Source: Bog-756 sp963710495 (lineage in GTDB: Bacteria > Actinomycetota > Acidimicrobiia > Acidimicrobiales > RAAP-2). Taken from it: a stretch of DNA of 64,000 nt. The notes beneath the pieces were generated by a model that saw only the letters and a program-made list of their open reading frames with translations, made no database searches and had not been told where the DNA came from. This document shows positions 59,824 through 64,000 of this stretch, in pieces. The stretch is taken from contig CAVQAI010000010.1 of NCBI GenBank assembly GCA_963710495.1, positions 1 through 64,000 on the forward strand, in the 5' to 3' direction. Within the stretch, counting starts at the first letter, position 1. Each line of letters begins with the position of its first letter. The position numbers and the translations under genes were made by a program.

Positions 59824-59824
59824 T
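59811..59824. promoter_or_regulatory. TetR operator overlapping the start
   Basis: AATGA and TCATT around ACAC form a dyad that includes the ATG at 59823. If it is an operator, translation may begin at GTG 59799 or 59790 instead. Confidence 0.45.
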
Positions 59825-59938
59825 CGTAACGAAAGCGGGCCGGCTGTTCAGCGCGCTCGCCCCTGTGACCCGGTCCCCGCACGAGCCCATCCGCCACCCG
59901 CCTGGCCGCGCCGCCCCGGCCGGAAGGGCTGTCCGAAC

Positions 59939-60826
59939 TCAGGACCTCGAGGCGCGGTAGATGGCATACCGACCGCCGACCAGCTCGTGGTAGTAGAGCG
60001 CGTGCCCGTTGGACGACAGGGCGGGCGCCTCCACAAAGCCGGTCAGCCCCGTGAGCCTGGTGGGGGGCCCGAACGCGCTGGTCGTGGTCGGTCGGGTCGA
60101 GACATAGATGGCGGGCTCCACCGACCCGACGGGAAGGGGAGCCCGGGTGTAGTAGAGATCCAGACCGTCAGGCGAGATATCGGCGCCGTAGACCAGGGCC
60201 CGGGGATCATCGACGCTGGCCAGGAGCTGGGGGCTGTTCGGCAATCGGGAGAACCCGGTGGACGTCTTCCCGGCGACGGCCAGGCTGGCGCTGATCAACT
60301 GCCCGTTGTTGGGGTCGAACTTGCCGTCGTCGAGGTACATGGTCTGCCCATCGGCGCTGACGTCCACGTCGAAATTGGCCCATCCGGGTGTCAGCTTGGA
60401 AATGCCCGGGACGAGCGATACGCCGGTCACCGAACCCCCCGAGAAGGTGCCGCGGTAGATGGTCGACAGGGTCTGGGCATAGCTGCGGGTGGAGACGAAG
60501 TAGAAGTTGTCCCTCGAGTCCATGGTGGGGACGGCGTCGAGTGTGTCGGGGGTGGAGCTGTTGGCACCGGTCAGCTCACCGCCGAGCCTGAACGTGGTGC
60601 GGTCGACCCGCAGGGCGTAGTAGAGGTCCGTATCGGCTCCGGGTGCATTGCTGCTGTTGAAGAACAGGTACTTGCCGTTGGGGCTGATGAATGGCTCCAT
60701 GGCATCGCCGTGGTATCCCTCGATCGTGACGGGGACGGGATTGCGGAAGGTTGGCGGGGACATCGGAGGAGAGCCGCCGTGAACGGCCCCCATCGAGATG
60801 ATCACTGCCCCGGCCAGCCCGCGCAT
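59939..60826 (-). CDS. Secreted WD40-like (PD40) beta-propeller protein
   Basis: A 295-residue exported protein. Signal peptide (MRGLAGAVIISMGAVHGGSPP), then PD40-type blades: MEPFISPNGKYLFFNSSNAPG, DLYYALRVDR, NFDVDVSADGQTMYLDDG, YGADISPDGLDLYYTRA and APALSSNGHALYYHEL. PD40 propellers are found in TolB-like and surface proteins. ATG 60826 or ATG 60829 start. Alone between the TetR operon and the Fur gene; no ribosome binding site stands out. Confidence 0.85.
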   Translation of the reverse strand: MRGLAGAVIISMGAVHGGSPPMSPPTFRNPVPVTIEGYHGDAMEPFISPNGKYLFFNSSNAPGADTDLYYALRVDRTTFRLGGELTGANSSTPDTLDAVPTMDSRDNFYFVSTRSYAQTLSTIYRGTFSGGSVTGVSLVPGISKLTPGWANFDVDVSADGQTMYLDDGKFDPNNGQLISASLAVAGKTSTGFSRLPNSPQLLASVDDPRALVYGADISPDGLDLYYTRAPLPVGSVEPAIYVSTRPTTTSAFGPPTRLTGLTGFVEAPALSSNGHALYYHELVGGRYAIYRASRS

Positions 60827-60950
60827 CACCGGTCGATCCTATCCAGGGCGACTGGCGCCAACCCTGGGTGCGGCCCGCTCCCCGGTAACGGGCGGGCTCT
60901 GGTTCAGCTGCCCGCTGATCGAAAGAACCAGCCGGGCCTCGATCCGCCCG

Positions 60951-61421
60951 TCAGCGCTTCTTCGCCTGGCAGTCTCGACAGAGACCCAGGACGGCAGAGT
61001 GATGCGGATTGACGTCGAAGCCGAAATCCTTGTTGGCCCGGCGAGCAAGGGTGTCGAACATCGAGTCGGAGATCTCGATGGTCGCCCCGCACTCCTCGCA
61101 GACCAGGTGCCCATGGGTGCGGGCCGCCAGGTGATACGTGGAGGGCCCGTGGCCGAGATGGGTGTGGGTGATCACGCCGAGGCGCTCCAGCTCGTCCAGG
61201 TTGCGATAGATCGTCGACTGGTGAATGTCGGGGGCGGCCGTCTGGACCTCCGTCGTCAGGTCTTCCGCCGTCAGGTGGTCCGAGCGGTCGAAGAGGGCGC
61301 CGACCAGGAGCCGCTTGGCGTTGGTCACCCTGCCGCCGTTGGCCCGAACCAGGGCCAGCACGTCCTCGACGCTGGTCAGGGTCACCGGGGCTGGCGCGCC
61401 GACGACCGGGGAGCGGCTCAC
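60951..61421 (-). CDS. Fur-family regulator, probably Nur (nickel) or Zur
   Basis: A 156-residue Fur protein: NGGRVTNAKRLLVGALFD, HLTAEDLTTEVQTAAPDIHQSTIYRNLDEL and a C-terminal domain with zinc sites C108/C111 (CEEC) and C148/C151 (CRDC) plus HTHGH-like His ligands. Fur proteins repress metal uptake genes when loaded with metal. Divergent from a nickel/cobalt permease whose upstream box fits the Nur consensus, so Nur is my best reading; the sequence alone cannot exclude Zur or Fur. Confidence 0.88.
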   Translation of the reverse strand: MSRSPVVGAPAPVTLTSVEDVLALVRANGGRVTNAKRLLVGALFDRSDHLTAEDLTTEVQTAAPDIHQSTIYRNLDELERLGVITHTHLGHGPSTYHLAARTHGHLVCEECGATIEISDSMFDTLARRANKDFGFDVNPHHSAVLGLCRDCQAKKR

Positions 61422-61464
61422 CGACCCATCATAGGAAGCCGGGACAGCTGCACTGCCGTCGCTG

Positions 61465-61481
61465 TTGCAACTGACTTGCGT
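61465..61481. promoter_or_regulatory. Nur-type box
   Basis: TTGCAA (61465-61470), five bases, TTGCGT (61476-61481). The published Streptomyces Nur box has two TTGCAA-like half-sites with a 5-base spacer. It lies 20 bases before the NiCoT start and 44 bases before the Fur start, suiting control of both. Confidence 0.55.
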
Positions 61482-61500
61482 TAGTGGCTACGGTGCCGGT

Positions 61501-62721
61501 GTGGCCGCCCGACTGATCGCCGCGGACAAGCCGAGCAGTGGCCGCCTCCGCCGGGTCGGGCGCGCCCTGGCCCCGGAGGAGTGGGTGAGGGTCGGAGGCA
61601 TGGCGCTGACCGTCATGGGTCTCAACGTCCTCGGCTGGGGGTTGCTCGCCCTGGCCCTGCGGGGGCACTACCAGGTCGGCAGGACGCAGGCCTTCGGCTT
61701 CGGCACCGGCGTCCTCGCCTACACCCTCGGAATGCGTCACGCCTTCGACGCCGATCACATCGCGGCCATCGACAACACGACGCGGAAGTTGATCCAGGAC
61801 GGCAAGCGCCCGTTGAGCGTGGGGTACTTCTTCTCCCTGGGCCACTCGACCGTCGTCTTCGTGCTCGCCGTGCTCTTGAACTTCGGTATCCGCTGGCTCG
61901 ATGGTGCCGTCCGGAACGGCAACAGCGGGTTGCACCACTGGACGGGCATCATCGGCACGTCCGTGTCGGGGACCTTCTTGTGGCTGATCGGCGTGCTGAA
62001 CCTGGTCGTGCTGTTGTCGATCGTGAGGGTGACCCGGGAGATGCGCCGAGGCCGCTTCGACGACCGGGAGCTCGAACGCCACCTGGACAACCGGGGTCTG
62101 ATGAACCGCATCCTGGGCCGCTACGCCAAGCGGATCGACTCTCCAGGCAGGATGTACCCGGTGGGCGTGCTCTTCGGCCTGGGCTTCGATACGGCCACCG
62201 AGGTCGGGCTCCTCGTGCTCGCCGGGTCGGCCGTCGTGAGCGGGCTTCCCTTCTACGCGGTGCTCTCCCTGCCACTCCTGTTCGCCGCCGGTATGTGCCT
62301 CTTCGACACGCTCGACGGCTGTTTCATGAACTTCGCCTACGACTGGGCCTTCGCCAACCCGGTGCGCAAGATCTATTACAACCTCACGATGACCGGATTG
62401 TCGGCCTTCATCGCTCTGTTCATCGGCACGATCGAGATCCTCGGCCTCATCGCGGCCGAGACCGGCCTGACCGGTTCGTTCTGGCGGTTCCTGCAGAACT
62501 TCAACATCAACCGGGCGGGGTTCATGATCGTGGGGATCTTCGTGGCCACCTGGGTCGTGGCTTTGGCCGTATGGCACTTCGGGGAGCTCGAGACCCGATG
62601 GCAGGTCCGGCCGGCCGCCACTGGGCCCGGCCTGCCCGGCGATGGTGACCCCGGCACTGACGGCGGGTCCCGCTCCGGGGCGGAGGACGCCCTGCTGGTG
62701 GGCGGAGCATCAATCACTTGA
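61501..62721 (+). CDS. Nickel/cobalt transporter, NiCoT family
   Basis: A 406-residue secondary transporter (HoxN/NixA/NicT family) that imports Ni2+ or Co2+. Signature motifs: RHAFDADHIAAIDN (helix II, the metal-selecting HAXXXXDH-type motif), FSLGHSTVV, and LGFDTATEVGLL; also a cytoplasmic loop and about eight helices. GTG 61501 is chosen because the longer frame to 61465 starts inside the Nur box. Divergent from the Fur-family gene that probably represses it. Nickel could serve urease, hydrogenase or Ni-SOD made elsewhere. Confidence 0.93.
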   Translation: MAARLIAADKPSSGRLRRVGRALAPEEWVRVGGMALTVMGLNVLGWGLLALALRGHYQVGRTQAFGFGTGVLAYTLGMRHAFDADHIAAIDNTTRKLIQDGKRPLSVGYFFSLGHSTVVFVLAVLLNFGIRWLDGAVRNGNSGLHHWTGIIGTSVSGTFLWLIGVLNLVVLLSIVRVTREMRRGRFDDRELERHLDNRGLMNRILGRYAKRIDSPGRMYPVGVLFGLGFDTATEVGLLVLAGSAVVSGLPFYAVLSLPLLFAAGMCLFDTLDGCFMNFAYDWAFANPVRKIYYNLTMTGLSAFIALFIGTIEILGLIAAETGLTGSFWRFLQNFNINRAGFMIVGIFVATWVVALAVWHFGELETRWQVRPAATGPGLPGDGDPGTDGGSRSGAEDALLVGGASIT

Positions 62722-62747
62722 CAGTTATATGATCGGATAGATATATT
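62718..62747 (+). promoter_or_regulatory. Promoter of near-leaderless ArsR operon
   Basis: TTGACA (62718-62723), 18-base spacer, TATATT (62742-62747). The start point would be at about 62754, 0-2 bases before ATG 62756, with no ribosome binding site. ATAT-containing arms (around 62726 and 62741) may form the ArsR site. Confidence 0.6.
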
Positions 62748-62755
62748 GGCGGCTG

Positions 62756-63067
62756 ATGTCCGCCTTTACTGCCTTGGCCGAACCCCATCGGCGCCAGATC
62801 GTGGACCTGCTGGGCCAACGAGCCCGTTCCGTGAGCGAGCTGGTGACGTCCCTCGGCATCAGCCAACCCGGAACGTCGAAGCACCTTCGGGTCCTGCTGG
62901 AAGCGGGGCTCGTCGAGGCTCGGCCCGAGGCCCAGCGTCGCATCTACCACCTCAACTACGGGCCGCTGGCGGAGATCGACGAGTGGCTCAGTCCCCACCG
63001 GTTGGTGTGGGAGGGCGCCCTCGACCGGCTCGAGCACCATCTCGCCGCTCCGGACGATGACGGATAG
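62756..63067 (+). CDS. ArsR-family regulator
   Basis: A 103-residue ArsR protein: FTALAEPHRRQIVDLLGQ, SVSELVTSLGISQPGTSKHLRVL, AGLVEARPEAQRRIYHL. Non-metal subgroup. Third ArsR-SRPBCC module; overlaps the SRPBCC gene by 11 bases. The promoter geometry implies a leaderless start at ATG 62756. Confidence 0.92.
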   Translation: MSAFTALAEPHRRQIVDLLGQRARSVSELVTSLGISQPGTSKHLRVLLEAGLVEARPEAQRRIYHLNYGPLAEIDEWLSPHRLVWEGALDRLEHHLAAPDDDG

Positions 63068-63638
63068 CCGTCCGGACCGGGGTGGCTTCGGCGAGCTCGA
63101 GCGGGCCGACGACCGGTCAACGGTTCGCTTCGTCCGCCGCCTACCCCACGCTCGCCGGGACGTCTGGCGGGCGATCACCGAACCCGAGCACCTCCGTGCC
63201 TGGTTCCCGTCGACGATCGGTGGCGAACGGCACGTCGGTGCGCGATTGCACTTCGAGTTTCCGAACGGGGAGGCCGAGCCGTTCGAGGGCGAGATGCTGG
63301 CCTACGAGCCCCCGGCTCTCCTGAGCTTCTTGTGGGGCGACGAAACGTTGCGGTTCGAGCTGGAGCCGGATGGCGACGCGACGATCCTCACCTTCACGGC
63401 CACCTTCGTGGAGCTCGGGAAGGCGGCGCGAGATGGTGCCGGATGGCATGCATCCCTCGACCGGCTCGGCTGCGAGGTGGCCGGAACCGCCCCGCCGTGG
63501 TCGGCCGCCGATCGGTGGAAGCAGGTCCGGATGCCGTACATCGAACGCTTCGGACCGGAGGCGTCGAGCATCGGTCCGCCCGTCGAATGGGAGGAGGTCC
63601 ACGGCGGGCCCACCGGCGACAAGACCGCCGACCGATGA
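63057..63638 (+). CDS. SRPBCC (AHSA1-like) domain protein
   Basis: A 193-residue START-like protein: STVRFVRRLPHARRDVWRAITEPEHLRAWFPS, RLHFEFPNGEAEPFEGEMLAYEPPALLSFLWG, LTFTATFVELGKAARDGAGWH. Longest of the four in the window, with an extra C-terminal tail after YIERFGPEA. ATG 63057 lies within the ArsR end. Ligand unknown. Confidence 0.9.
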   Translation: MTDSRPDRGGFGELERADDRSTVRFVRRLPHARRDVWRAITEPEHLRAWFPSTIGGERHVGARLHFEFPNGEAEPFEGEMLAYEPPALLSFLWGDETLRFELEPDGDATILTFTATFVELGKAARDGAGWHASLDRLGCEVAGTAPPWSAADRWKQVRMPYIERFGPEASSIGPPVEWEEVHGGPTGDKTADR

Positions 63639-63692
63639 GCGCCTTTCCGACCCGGCGGCACGCGCCTCCACCGGCCTCGCCGGGACCGGAGC

Positions 63693-64000
63693 TCAGGGCC
63701 GGGACGGGGTGATGACCGATTCGCCGTACTGCTCGAGGGCCTCGATCGCGTGGGTCAGCGAGTCGCTGGGCACGCTGGTATGTGCCCAGGTCACCCCCAG
63801 CCCGCGCAATTCCTCGAGACCTTCGAGGTGGTCCGCCGGCCGAAAGGCGTCGCTGCCCGCCGTCCCGCCTTTCGACGTACCGAAGGCGACGTCGATGGTG
63901 GCCCGGTCCCGTCCCGCTTCGTCCACGAACCGCCACAGCTCGTCGAGCATCTGGGCCAGGTCCTCGACCGTCTCCAGGGGGGCCGTCTTGGTCGTCTGCG
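63693..64000 (-). CDS. LLM-class (F420-type) oxidoreductase, partial
   Basis: The C-terminal 102 residues of a luciferase-like oxidoreductase; the start lies beyond the right edge. It reads TVEDLAQMLDELWRFVDEAGRD, IDVAFGTSKGGTAGSD, HLEGLEELRGLGVTWAHTSVPSD, HAIEALEQYGESVI, typical of the F420-dependent LLM group. The frame is open to base 64000. Convergent with the ArsR-SRPBCC operon. Confidence 0.75.
   Translation of the reverse strand, partial: QTTKTAPLETVEDLAQMLDELWRFVDEAGRDRATIDVAFGTSKGGTAGSDAFRPADHLEGLEELRGLGVTWAHTSVPSDSLTHAIEALEQYGESVITPSRP

Noticed and set aside
61429..62577. 382-codon open frame on the minus strand
   Set aside because: Antisense to the NiCoT gene, whose motifs are unmistakable.

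Overview
The window looks like chromosome from a high-GC actinobacterium, most probably of the Acidimicrobiia or a related lineage. The reasons are the strong G/C bias with actinobacterial codon use from about 9.6 kb onward, LLM-type (often F420-linked) oxidoreductases, an F420-dependent NADP reductase-like protein, a CsoR repressor, a Nur-like Fur regulator with a TTGCAA-type box, an LCP protein with a LytR C-terminal domain, secreted propeller proteins ending in GYWLVASDGG-type repeats, and several promoters that sit directly on the start codon (leaderless mRNAs). I saw no rRNA, tRNA or CRISPR array.

Region 1 (1-9.4 kb) is visibly AT-richer and looks acquired and decaying. It holds a small membrane protein, an XRE regulator coupled to a doubly frameshifted ImmA/IrrE peptidase, a fatty-acyl-AMP ligase remnant cut off where the XRE gene begins, a long NHL-propeller lipoprotein, a short acyl-carrier-protein/SnoaL/GNAT gene string, an amidase-like cell-wall protein and a Ser/Thr-rich secreted protein. 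Many of these reading frames are broken by single-base indels. Region 2 (9.4-17.7 kb) is a junction zone. It has a perfect 30-bp tandem duplication, a P450/TetR pair lying between two diverged direct repeats, the left end of an IS481-type element with a dead transposase, an ABC-2 permease remnant, and secreted or lipoprotein genes.

Region 3 (17.9-25.4 kb) is a run of small stress and resistance modules: PadR-ChrA chromate transporter, an MBL-fold hydrolase, an SRPBCC-ArsR-SRPBCC operon behind a 38-bp near-palindrome, a TetR gene with a 35-bp dyad operator divergent from VOC proteins, a DUF1801 protein and another VOC protein. Region 4 (25.4-46.5 kb) contains a PAS-GAF-SpoIIE phosphatase (frameshifted), MarR, an RCC1 lipoprotein coupled to a PLC-type phosphoesterase, two PadR-membrane-protein pairs, reductases, a PP-loop ATPase, a methyltransferase, an APH-like kinase, a second ArsR-SRPBCC-DUF899 operon, a PQQ propeller lipoprotein, and an LLM oxidoreductase coupled to an aldo/keto reductase.

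Region 5 (46.9-64 kb) carries a large secreted metallophosphoesterase with FnIII and C-terminal repeats, an LCP cell-wall ligase (frameshifted in a pentapeptide repeat), an F420-reductase-like gene, CsoR-permease, TetR next to a GNAT/nitronate-monooxygenase reading frame, a SalK/SCO6745-like protein, TetR-diiron protein, a PD40 propeller, Nur-like regulator divergent from a NiCoT nickel/cobalt permease, a third ArsR-SRPBCC pair, and an LLM oxidoreductase running off the right edge.

The recurring design is a small one-component regulator (ArsR, PadR, TetR, MarR, CsoR, Fur) translated with its effector through 4-base ATGA overlaps and preceded by a readable dyad operator. I did not find a clearly new multi-gene system. 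The most unusual signals are the indel-dense, mosaic left 15 kb, the repeats around the P450 block, and the large palindromic operators.
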